A DNA stretch of 64,000 nucleotides, from positions 4,861,001-4,925,000 of the forward strand of contig NC_089433.1 in assembly GCF_026210795.1 (NCBI RefSeq). The letters are read 5' to 3'. The translations under genes and the position numbers were made by a program. The notes beneath the pieces are model-generated. The model was not told where the DNA came from, made no database searches, and was given only the letters and a program-made list of their open reading frames with translations. Below are positions 51,208 to 62,413 of this stretch, piece after piece (positions within the stretch are counted from its first letter, which is position 1; the number at the start of each line of letters is the position of its first letter). The DNA comes from Rhizophagus irregularis (Eukaryota; Glomeromycota; Glomeromycetes; Glomerales; Glomeraceae).

Positions 51208-54200
51208 TTTTTTTTCAAAATTAAAATGATTCAGATTAAATTAACGAGAAATAAGAAAATTAAAAAAATTTCATTATTTCAGATTTTTTTTTTTATTGAG
51301 AAAAAGAATTTAATTTTCAGCCCCAAACACCATATACGGTCATATGTACAATTACGTATTTACATTTGCTGATCAACCTGTTTTTTGATATAATTTAAAC
51401 TGTATCACCTGTAAATATTGACTTTTTTACTGGTTTACTTAAAATAAATTTTATGTACTCAGATTTTATATTAAGATTATTAAATTTCGAATTTGAATTC
51501 TTACGATAAACCATTCTCTATGCATAGTTATGCATAATGTCCCTCTATTATTAAAAATATATGATAATCCAGGTACTGTACTTTACAGTGGAAAGTTTTT
51601 TGAGTTCTTTACACAATTTATTTAAAATTATAAATGAAGATAATAATACTATAAATGAGGTAATTAAGAATATATTATTACTCATCCGTAACTCTTAATT
51701 CAAAATTTCCTTTCTCGATAATTTTTTTTACATTTATTCATTGTATAATAGCAAAAAAAAAAATAAACTCTTTCTATTGTTTCTATCTCTTTATTAGTTT
51801 ACCTATTCAAATAATCCATTTCTACTAAATTTAGAAAGAAATTTCTCAATTGTTCGTTTCTATATAATCCCAGCAAGAGTTTGACACGAAAAACATTGGC
51901 TAACGTCTAACCTATTGAGAACTCTGTAAAAATAACCATGTAGATAAATAAATTCTTTTATTTACTCTTCTTATATTGTTATTTGTGTCGTAGAGAAAAT
52001 ATATTACTTAATATGTTAAGTTTATTGTGGCTTATATCGCTTCTGATTTTCTTGTATCACATTTTACGCAGTATCAACAAAAACATTTTGCAAATCGCAA
52101 ATATGTTGATCATCCGCATTTACTTTGATGTGTAGCGTGAATCGCATTATTTGATCAAATCCTCTGTTAATAGATATCATTCTTTCTAGTGTCCATTCAA
52201 TCCGTCTTTATTTATTATTATTTGTTGAAATGGCTGATGACAAATATATCCTTGTTGGAATATTTCATTCAATTTTCGTTTTATCTTTAAAGTTTGATAA
52301 AAATATTAACTAATTAAACTTGTCCCATAAAATTATTTATAGTAGTTCAAGAATTGGTGAAACCTTGACCAATGAAAATTATGTAATTATGACCGCATAA
52401 CATGAAAATCTGGATTAACAATATCCATTGATTTTACTTAATATATAAAAGAAAAGTCACCTGCAAGCTAAGCACTAGACGTGTATAAAAAATTAAAGTA
52501 CTTTATATACCAAAACTTTTTCATATTATTAACGTTTTTATCATATACTGTACTTTATTTTCGATAAAATAAAATTGGTCAATTATAGAAAATGGCTTAT
52601 AATAAAAAACAAATATAGTTTTCTATTTATAGCCATTTAGAATATTTAGAATTATTTATCGTCGATCAATATTATGTTAATTTTCAGATTATTATTTTTT
52701 TTCTAAAATTGAGACACGCTAACGTGAAATTACTAATATATTAATTTTGTTTAATGTCGGAATCTAAGGTGATTTTTAATAAAATGAGATGTTTAATATA
52801 TTCCTGAAATAAAATTTATATATATAAAAAAAAAATACTTGGTTAATTGATTTACAAAACAGCGATATTAGATAAGTATAATTGTGGGTGAGTTAAATTG
52901 AATGTATCACGTGTAGTCGTGGTGATGATCTCTTACCAGAATTGGGTAGAGCCGTGCAGAGTTAGAAATGATGTCTGAAATTTCACCCTAATGCTGGTAG
53001 AGGGATGATCACCGCTAGCAATTATCTCGCGAGGAAAATTACTATATTAATTATTTGTTATCTGTTATGTATATAAGATAAATATATCTCAAGAATGTAC
53101 ATGTATATATATATTTTTTCCTTTTTTGGGTCTTCCCTAGCAAAAGCACTGTAGGCACTAATAGGTAATGCAAGTTAAATGGAGTGGATACGTCCCGACT
53201 TACAAATAAATGAATAAAATGATGCCACGATTACTATGCATGCTTTGCTTATTTACCTTTACAACCTATTAACCATACAATACGGCACTTTCACTAACTA
53301 AAAAGAATCTGTGGGTCAACGTAACAACGACTCATGGTCCTCTTCAAGTCATATCACAACGTCAAATTTGTTTTGTCTTGTTGAAATAAAAAAAATACGT
53401 CCTCTTTGCACAGAAAAGGCAATGAGTGACCAGAATAACATGAATCTTTACGAGATAATTGACGATTGATTTTCTTTAACCGGATTATTTTATTTTACAT
53501 TATACAACAATACGATTATTACCAATAAAAAGTAATTACAAGATTAAAAAATGCATTTAAATTGTTATTCAATGAGATCCAATAGATCACAAAAGATTTG
53601 CATAGCCATTCCTTTGAATTCATTAAATAAAAGTCATAAATTAAATTCATGTTAAATATTGTCTAGTGGATTCTTCCATAAAATTGGGACGTCAAGTCCT
53701 GCATGATTATCGTCTTCGATTCTTTTAGTATTAGGCTTTATCAAGTGAAACAATTTATGGATAGAATTATGGGGATTTTTTTGGTTAATCTCGTTCAATA
53801 ATATATAAATAAAGATTTTTGATTTTAGACAATCGAAATTAATTATTTTTATCGTAACAATTAATACATTATTGATAATCTCATGAAAATTTGACGATTG
53901 CATAATTTGCATTATTCTAGCGTGATATTAATGTTATCTTTCTTATTGAAAGTAGCACAACATAATCAAACATATCTAATTTTTTTTCAATTGCATGCAT
54001 CTGTATCACATGATCGATCACAAAATCTAAAATTAATTTTCCGTGATATAAAAGGTGATAACACTAATTTACCGATATAATAATTTATGATGAAATTACA
54101 GAACTTTAAAAAGTAATATTTATAATTTTTTTAAAAAAATCTTTTTTAATAATAAAAATATAAGTTAATAAAATAATACATTTGATTATATAAACAAAAA

Positions 54201-54228
54201 TAAATAAATAAATAAATCAAGTCTATCA
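51208..54228. other. 3-kb intergenic region
   Basis: Mostly AT-rich with no firm gene. A minus frame 53652-53912 (86 aa, ends ..EDDNHAGLDVPILWKNPLDNI) has a plausible C-terminus but no identity. A higher-GC stretch at about 52870-53020 carries an imperfect inverted repeat. Other sequence is unremarkable. Confidence 0.4.
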
Positions 54229-56438
54229 TTAATCTTTCTTATCTTTATCTCCTTCTTTAACTTTAAATAATTTTATATAAATTAATTTTCTAATTATAAA
54301 AATACTTAAAAAAGTAATACTAATAACAATTATTAAAGCGGCAGCATAAACATCCAAATATTTTCCTCTAATTAAACCCATTCTAGTATCAGGAGTAATC
54401 AATTCTTTAAATAACCATTTTTCAATATTATAATTTTCATCATTTATATTCTTTTGTTTTAATACTGAAGAATATAAAGTAAATTCTATTAAATCAGCAG
54501 CTCTATATTTTCTTTTACTATTAATCATAGCTAAAGTTTTAAGTCTCTTTGTATTAATTCGTATTTGTTCATCATTTAATATTTTTTCAATTTTATTTAA
54601 AATATCTTTTACTTCTAAATTAGTTTTATCTAATGTTAAAGCTACACCAGCTAATTCCAATTTTTCAGCGTTACCAGGTTGATCATAAGTAATTGGTAAA
54701 GAGAGTAAAGGTGTACCAGCATATAATGATTCATAAACACTTCCAGAACCAGAATGACTTAAGAAAATCTTTGTATTAGTATGATTTAATATAGAAAATT
54801 GAGGTGCAAAAGAAGTCATAAAAATATTTGAATTCTTATTATCGAATAAATTTGAAGTTGAAATTGTTCTACCATCTGAAAGTGTTATATTAGAAGGAAA
54901 TGATTCTCGATATTTTTCAATATTTGCCCAAATTACTCCATCAACAATATTATTTTCAATAACTTCAATAATTGATTGTAATAATTTTGCATAATTTTCT
55001 GATGATAAGAATAAGAATGATCCTAATGCCACAAACATTGTACGTTTATGTGAATTGAGAAATTTCTCAATATCTGGCGTTAACGAGGGAAAATAATCTG
55101 GTAATACCGGTCCAATTTCCTAAATTATACATAAAACTTTTAAGAATATGAGAATAAAATATTGAGTCTTGATCAAATAATAAAAATTAAAATACCTGAT
55201 AAAGTGGAGGTAAAGGAACTGGTGTCTAATCAAATAAAAAAATTATATTATGATTAATATATATACATATTTTTAAAAGGACCGTCCGCATTGTAATATA
55301 TTTAATATATTTAATTACCTCATAACCAAAGAAATTATCAACCAAGAATAAGGAATTTTGCCATCGTTCGAATGGACTTTTTAAAGATGGTAAACCATAA
55401 CCAGCCCTTACTTTATTAAAATTATCAAAAGAACTTTTAAATGACCATAAGAATTGAAGAGGTGAAATAAATTCACATCTAAATCTTTCCCAAAATGATT
55501 CATTTTCCATATTAACTTTACATCCGAATATAGGATCTGATCTATAAGGAGTATGTGTTAATCCTAAATAAAAATATATATATTAAATCTTATATATTAA
55601 TACATATTTTATAGTGTATTATATTAAAAAGAAATACACTTCTTACTTACCTAATGGGGAAGTTGAAATTCCGACCAATGGTTTTTTCATTAACCAAGCT
55701 ACATCGAAACATGGTTCGTTATTTACAGTATCACAGAAAAATAAATCTGGTTTGATCATCTCAGAAATTTCCTTAAGTCTTAAAAATATACTATCATAAG
55801 CGGCATAATGATTTTTAAATACTTTTTTAAATCTTCCCACGTCAACTTTTTCTTTAACTAATTGTATAGTCTCGGGATCTTTACTTAAATCAATTTCTTC
55901 CCCAAGTGAAATAAAATTAATTTTCGGATATTGTTCTGATTGTAAAAATTTTCCTCTCTTCGCTAACGTGAGCTATTTATTATGAGTGTATGGGGCATGA
56001 GGGTATGAGGGTATGAGGTATGAGGTACGAAGGATGAGGATGAGGGATGAGGGATGAGTAAAAGAAAAGGGTAAAGAAAAAAAAATCAAATTCTCGAAAA
56101 AGTTTGATACTTTACATTGTACCCACGATCAGCCAAGATATTTGCTATTGTCAAAATATGTCGGAGATGATTCCATCCTATAATTAATTATAATTTAGTA
56201 TAATTTTTTATAATTTCGACATCAAAAAAGCGTTTAATTTACCTCCAATTGTAACTCCGAGTAATATATTTTTTGGAATTTCAGTACGATCAAGTATCAT
56301 TTCACTTGGAACCCAACCATCCGCTGGAGGCACAGCATATTGTTTAAATTCTGTACCATTGACAATATTAAATATTGAATTACAAATAATTATGAAAAGA
56401 AACAATTTTTTTGAAAATAATCGTAAATAATACTTCAT
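54229..56438 (-). CDS. UDP-glycosyltransferase (GT1 family), membrane-anchored
   Basis: Six minus-strand exons: 56438-56243, 56177-56116, 55972-55651, 55563-55319, 55225-55196, 55119-54229; 1746 nt, 581 aa. The first ~28 residues are a hydrophobic signal peptide (LFLFIIICNSIFNIVNG). The N-terminal acceptor domain has NILLGVTIGGWNHLRHILTIANILADRGY. The C-terminal donor domain has FVALGSFLF and the UGT signature region FAPQFSILNHTNTKIFLSHSGSGSVYESLYAGTPLLSLPITYDQPGNAEKLE, with HSG in place of the usual HGG and the terminal DQ conserved. A transmembrane helix near the C-terminus (YAAALIIVISITFLSIFII) is followed by a Lys-rich tail, as in ER-type animal UGTs. Sugar and acceptor are unknown. Intron phases are all consistent. 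Confidence 0.9.
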
Positions 56439-57830
56439 ATTAATATAATATATATATATAATATATTAATAAATATGTATATTTAATAAATTTAAGCAAA
56501 ATATTAATTTATAATAATATATACAATATATTTTTTATATATTTTTTTTCCCTTTTTTTTGGTTTTTGGTTTTTGGTCGAAAATAAATTTTATATTTTAA
56601 GATTTATTTAAATATTAAATGATCCTATTCATTGGAAATCATGAAACTTGGAACATTCATATAGTCGATTAATTTTGATTATAATCTCATAACTATCTGA
56701 TGTAACTTAAAAAAAAAAAAAAAATTTGATATATTTGATAATGAAATAATGAAACTTTGTTCTTTCTAAACATATTTATTATGGATTGTTATTGTCTTAC
56801 AATTATTAGATACAATGGAAGTTTATTTTATTTTTATTTTTATTTTTTTTTAAAGTTTGTCTATAATCAAATAATATTTGTTATTTTAATGTATATATTA
56901 AAGGATTTTATTATTATTGCACAAAAAAAAAAACAATATTAATTTCTCACGAGATAAGAAAAACTGAACCCCTCAAAGTAAATGATACCCGTTGATCCGA
57001 AAAAGAAATCAGGGAGTCCCGATTTTATTTTTTTCGGTTAAATTCTTCCGAATCTTTTTATTGATAATTTATTTCACTAAACTAATTATAGAAAAATTAA
57101 AGTTAGTTTTAATTAAAGAAATCGTGAAAAAAAAAATTGATGTACAAAGATCACAAAAATATGTGTAACATAATCAAACAGGGGGTTAACAATATAATAA
57201 AAATTGATCGTGGTTTACCATTTAAAAATAATCGGCATTTACCGAATTTTCTTTTTTATTTTATTTTTATTTTAAAGTATGGCAAAATATTTGACCCGAC
57301 TATGTAAAAAAGGTCCAATGCTAGAGTGCATAATGTAATAATGTATGACCTAGGGGGTATATTTGTATAATTATTATTTATGAAAATATTAATAAAAATG
57401 ACAATGTCCATTGTAAATTTGTAATTGTAACGACGAATGATGAATATTATGAAAATTTCCGAAATTATCATTAAAGAATAATGAAAGTTATTTTTGCGTT
57501 ACTAATTTTAATTAAAAAAAAAATAATGAAATCGATTATTCAATTGGACTTGAAAAGTGTAAAATAATAATATAACGCCGATCATGGCGACCTCCTGTCA
57601 AGGATCGAATTATCCGCTATATTTTTAATAAAAAATTACTTAAGTCCGGCGCTGATGTTGTAGGCGAAGTCAAAAATCAAAAGTCTAAATATTTTGTTTT
57701 TTTTACAGAGAAACATTTAAAAAAAGGTCGACTCTGAGACGAAATTTCCGAAAATTTCCGATAATAACGAAACCTCAAGAATCACATGATGGTTAAGACG
57801 ATCTAACATAAAATCCCGACAACCATAATA
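56439..57830. other. Upstream region of the UGT gene, no gene
   Basis: Starts with TA-rich sequence immediately upstream of the UGT ATG. The frames at 56757-56942 and 57256-57471 are Phe/Ile-rich low-complexity artefacts. The remainder shows no feature. Confidence 0.45.
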
Positions 57831-58857
57831 ACAATCCCGACGATAGAGTTCACGAAAAGAGGAAAATAGGGAAACGGACGAAAAGAACATTAATGATAAA
57901 AGAGCCACTAAGAATATAATGGAAAAAGAGAGGATAAGGTTTATTTTATTTTATTTCGAAGAGAGGAGTAACCAATGACAAAAACATAATAGAAGTTAAC
58001 AACTACAAGTAGCGAAAAACTGGGGTACTGTGGCTATCAATCCCGCATAGCAGGACCTCACCCTCCGGGCAAAGATTTAGGGCGTCCCCCGAGAATGCCC
58101 CAGGGACCCCAAATCTACCCTCTAACCTCTCCCCATTTTTGAGGGATAATGTGGTGGTCTGCCGAATGCTACCACAATCTTCACATTACCACAAGGTTAG
58201 AGTCAACCGCAATGTGCTCACAGCTCCGTCAAATTGGTAGACCGTTGGTAGTCCCGCCCCTACCATTATAACCCCGAAGGGCCCTCGGGTACCAAGATGC
58301 TATAGGACCTTTATGAACCATTTGGCAACAGTCCCCCCAATCACCTAACACACTTGGTTGGATCATGGGTTACGACCTGAGTTCAGTGACCATTTCTAGG
58401 ACTCGCCATACCAGTTTACCAATAATCGCATCTACCACCTCACCATCGGTAGGCATCTTTTCAGCTCCCCTAATGGATACGGATTTTCAACGCAGTTGGT
58501 AAAAAGAGAGGATAAGGAATAGGTTGACGTAAAATTAGTTTAATCCTAGTTGAAGTCACTTGATTTCACGTAAAAAATTTTTCCAACATAAATTAGTTAC
58601 ACACTTTAATAGAGAACATACGAAATCTATAAAGCACACCTTGAGTTTGACAAAACCTTTGTCTCCCTCCATACCAAAACCGTTACCTCATATAGTAATG
58701 TTGTAGTATCATTTCCTACTACATAACGAACCTTACTAAATAGATGATGTATGATTAAAATTACAAAAAATTATACATAAAATAAAATAACACTACATCA
58801 AATAAAAAGATAATAATAATCCTACATTTACCAAAAAAAAAACAATCCCGACGATAG
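57831..58857 (+). mobile_element. Outer retroposon-like insertion with 16-bp target duplication
   Basis: The 16-bp ACAATCCCGACGATAG occurs at 57831-57846 and again at 58842-58857, bracketing about 995 bp that end in an A-run (CCAAAAAAAAAA) directly before the right copy. Long target duplication plus a 3' A-tail fit target-primed reverse transcription of a SINE or truncated LINE in plus orientation. Without the nested insert the element is about 420 bp. No protein frame or Pol III box was established. Confidence 0.65.
57923..58517 (-). mobile_element. Nested GC-richer retroposon with 17-bp target duplication
   Basis: AAAAAGAGAGGATAAGG is present at 57923-57939 and 58501-58517, bracketing a 561-bp insert that is markedly GC-richer than its surroundings. 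On the minus strand the insert starts ACCAACTGCG and ends in (AAATA)n immediately before the duplication, the pattern of a reverse-transcribed SINE/LINE-type insertion. A GGTTGACTCTAACC stretch is vaguely B-box-like but not diagnostic. No coding frame is evident. Confidence 0.75.
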
Positions 58858-60178
58858 TCATATCCCAAAGTTTTTTTTTTAAAAAAAAAATTATATAAAT
58901 TTTATAAATTTCCAAATTAAACAAATAATTATAAAAATACGCGCAGTATCGGGTCTCAATTTATCCAATACCAATGCAAATTGTTTGCAAATTACTAATC
59001 TTCTGAAATTAGAAACACTTGCATTAAAAATTAACTAATCTCAAACTCACCCCCCAGTCATCGGGATTCTGTGACTTTAATTCAGATAATGGCCGAAAAA
59101 TAATTTGCCGCAACGTGATCCGGACCCGGCTCAGGCGTAGATCGTCGTGGAATTCCAGGGGATTTTCTGGGATTAAACCGGGTCCGGATGATTGGCAATC
59201 AGGAATTCGGCTCCGTTTTTCGGCTAACTACACTATTTAGGATTTTTGGATCCCTTTGCTAATCGACCAATAAAAAATTCGATCGAGGAGTCTCACGTGT
59301 TGCTACATTTGTTGTCGTTTTATGCCAACAAAATAAAGTAGTTTCCAAGAGTTAGTGAAACACATTACCCATGTTGCTATTGAATATTTACATAACGAAA
59401 GCTAAATAAGGTATGCTATCATAGTGTATTGATCCGCAAAGATCGCAAGGGAACCTCTACCATATCGTCGATACACTTAGCAATCTAGACCCTTACCTCT
59501 ATCTCTCCCTTACCTGTATTAGAGATAATTCACTTTTTTTGTTCGAGGTGCCAAAGAAAATTATATAATTAATTCCGATTTTAATTGCCGACTTTTTTTT
59601 TTAAAAAAAAAACCTTTACCAAGTAAATATGAAGTATGAATTATGATTGGAAAAAGAGGAGTTAGACGAAGGAGAGGACGATGGTTAGGACGATGGAAGC
59701 ATAAAAAAATGGAATTTGTAGTGTATTTATAATCGATTAAGGAAGAGATTCTATGACTATTTGTTACAATTTTCTACGATCATTGTATTATGGCTGACCA
59801 GGTCGCATAAGTATTTTTCAACGTAAATGACGATTACTCATAAGAACTATTATAGTATCATGCTGATTTTTGTTTGGCTAAATTTGTGGCTTGTAATATA
59901 ATCAATATGAGTCATATGGACGCAATTTTATGACTCATAATAGATACGTAATGAGTAAACTTGAGTCAATTAGACCAAATCATATTGGATACTTTATGAC
60001 TCATACTAAGTATTAGTTAAGCTTTTGGCCAATTATGTATGGAGAAACAACACAATAAAACGTATAAATACATGGCAGCATTTTATTTCTCTCTCTTTAC
60101 AAACTTTTTTCTTCAAACTTTTTTCTTTATTTTTCTTTAACAAACTTTTTCCTTTGACAACTCACTATTTATTTAACA
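58858..60178. promoter_or_regulatory. Upstream region of the hAT-derived gene
   Basis: Contains a GC-rich foldback (59092-59224) and a cluster of four TGA(C/G)TCA sites at 59908, 59931, 59962 and 59997. Directly before the ATG is a pyrimidine-rich CTCTCTTTAC..TTTTTCTTTATTTTTC tract. No gene in this stretch. Confidence 0.5.
59092..59224. repeat. GC-rich foldback with two nested arm pairs
   Basis: Inner perfect arms ATCCGGACCCGG (59118-59129) and CCGGGTCCGGAT (59178-59189); outer perfect arms GCCGAAAAA (59092-59100) and TTTTTCGGC (59216-59224). The whole can form a long interrupted hairpin in otherwise AT-rich DNA. Confidence 0.75.
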
Positions 60179-62001
60179 ATGATCTTAGCAACTGAACGTA
60201 TACTTGAAAATCAAGAGTATGAAAAAAATTTCTATGTTGATAATGAGAAATTATTTTGCGATTTTTGTCAAGGTACTGCTTTAGATCATACGAAAAAAAA
60301 CGCGTTAGATAAACATTTAAAAAGTAAAAAACATGTAAACAATGTCGAAAAGAAAAGAAAAAATAATGAACGAGAATTAATGTTGAGAAAATCACCTAAA
60401 CAAGAGGACATACCTTTTAAAAAAGAGGACATACCTTTTGAAAAAACGAACATACCTTTTGAAAAAGCGGACATACCTTTTGAAAAAGTGGATAAACCTA
60501 AAAATTTTTTCCAAGAATATTGTGCAAATGGTACATAATAATAAGTTTTTCTTAGAAATTTTTTCTTTTTTTTTGTTATATTTAATTAATTATTTTAAAA
60601 TAAATTTATAGGTGATGCTATTGCAAATTCTTCTTTGCTTCAAGAAATTCAAGGAAAATGTTTATCAATTGCATTTAACATGGAGAATTCTTGGGTACAA
60701 GAATGGTTGCGTAACAAACGTATATCTATTATCGTTGATGAGACAACAGACTATTATGGTCAATTAATGTTTAATGTATTTTTCGTCTGTGGTGGACAAA
60801 CTAATTTAGCAAGTACTGAATATCCAAATATTGCAAATAATATCCCTATTGCTGAATTAGTTGTGAAAACACTAAATTATTATAATGTCTCTTTTGATAA
60901 TGTCGTTTTTTTTATTCCTAATAATTCGAGATATACGTTACAAGTTTTTCAAGTATTATCTCCTTTATTACCTCGATTAAAAAATAATCGTTGTTTGGTT
61001 CAAATCTTGAAATCAGTAGGAGAATCATGGATCTATTATAAAAATTTCAAATTTCTAACTTATATAGTATTGAGTATAGAAACATCTTTTATTGAATGTC
61101 CTGCTCTTGAAGGAAGATGGAATAATCTTTTAAACTCTCTTAACTTCCATAACATTGATCCAAATTATAATCAAAATTACAATCAATATTATGGTAATTT
61201 GGTTTTACCTCTAAACCATGATTTGATTTCATGGTTTAAATTTATTTTTTGGATTGATCATCATATATCACAATTACGTACATTTTACATTGAAGAAGAG
61301 ATGATAAATCCCGAAAGTAAAGCTATCCAGGAATTGGCGACTGTTTTCAAAGATCCAACTAAATTTTTTATTTTTGAAACCTTCATCATGTTCGTGGCAT
61401 CTAATGCAAAATGGTAAGTTAATAATATTTTATAATTATACTTAATAAATAATTTTAAAAATGGGAAACTTATTTTTACATTATATTATTTAGTATTGTG
61501 GATGGTTATGAATATTTTAAGATCAAAAACAAACCTATTGCTCCTTTCGTGATTAGATGTTTGGCATATCTTGAAGCTACATTACAACTTGGTTCTACTT
61601 ACTCTGTTAGTGATGAGTTGAAAGTCAAATTTATTGAAAATAATGTTGAACCAAAACCATATACTAAAATGTTTCACGAAGCTTTTCAAATAGCCTCAAA
61701 TACGTTAAAAGGGCAAATTGATAATCACCTGGCATTGCCTATGTTTAATGCAGTTCAATGTTTTGATCCACGTTTTATTCGTACTCATTGTTATAACATT
61801 AATTCTTACTCTGAAATTGAAGAATTTAAAAATCCAGAAAATAATATTTTAGAAGAATGGGAAGTTTATTGTAGTCTAGAAGAAGAATTTGGAAATGACG
61901 AACTTGATTTGGATAATTATTGGAAAAACAAAACTGAAATGTTACCAAATTTATCAAGATTAGCTCTAGATTATATATGGCTTCCGGTATCTGGATTGTA
62001 A
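60179..62001 (+). CDS. hAT transposase-derived, CGGBP1-like protein
   Basis: Three exons, 60179-60530, 60612-61413 and 61494-62001; 1662 nt, 553 aa. Residues ~25-55 form a BED/CGGBP1-type zinc finger (LFCDFCQGTALDHTKKN..DKHLKSKKHV). A linker carries four 7-residue repeats of (E/A)DIPFEK (21-nt units). The RNase H-like core begins IISIIVDETTDYYGQLMFNV-like sequence with the hAT DETTD motif (first catalytic Asp). The final part, YWKNKTEMLPNLSRLALDYIWLPVSG, matches the start of the hAT dimerisation domain (W/L-P-x-L-x-x-LA-x-x-x-L-x-I-P-x-S/T), but the frame stops right there, before the conserved VERxFS segment. Either a domesticated gene or a recently truncated transposase; exons show no frameshift. 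Confidence 0.75.
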
Positions 62002-62413
62002 AAGTCACAAAAATTCTTTTAACGTTAAATTTTTATTGTTTGTTTTTTTTGTTGTTTTTTTAAAAAAAAAGTTTCCCTTATTTAATTATAGACTTTCAAC
62101 AGAATTAGATTGTTTTATATAGTTGCGATAGTAAATTTCAAGATGTTATTATACTGTATAAAGTTTTTGTATATAAAAGAAATATTTATTGGAATCAAGT
62201 TTATGCTTATAAGTCAGGGAGTTTGTTTATGCTTTTATATTGAAAAAAAGAAATAAATACAAGAAATGAGTCATCATTTGTTTCGTTATCAAGTTTTTGG
62301 CCAATAATGAATCGGTCACATGACTTAAACGTTACTTACGTGTATTGTATACAATTGATTATCTAATGTGAATCTTTTTTTTTTTCTCTCGACTTTTTGT
62401 CAAAAAAATAAAA
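62002..62413. promoter_or_regulatory. Spacer between hAT-derived and C2H2 genes
   Basis: Holds a fifth TGAGTCA (62277-62283) and, 20 bases on, AAGTTTTTGGCCAATAATG, a near copy of sequence at 60022-60040. Probably 3' UTR and promoter of the next gene. Confidence 0.45.

Noticed and set aside
57717-57908. 63-codon minus-strand frame overlapping the outer retroposon edge
   Set aside because: Spans the target-duplication boundary, so it is a by-product of insertion rather than a gene.
30476-58060. Shared CAGGACCTCACCC motif at about 30475 and 58049
   Set aside because: Only ~13-17 bases match and the A-rich tails lie on opposite sides relative to the motif, so I could not treat them as copies of one element.
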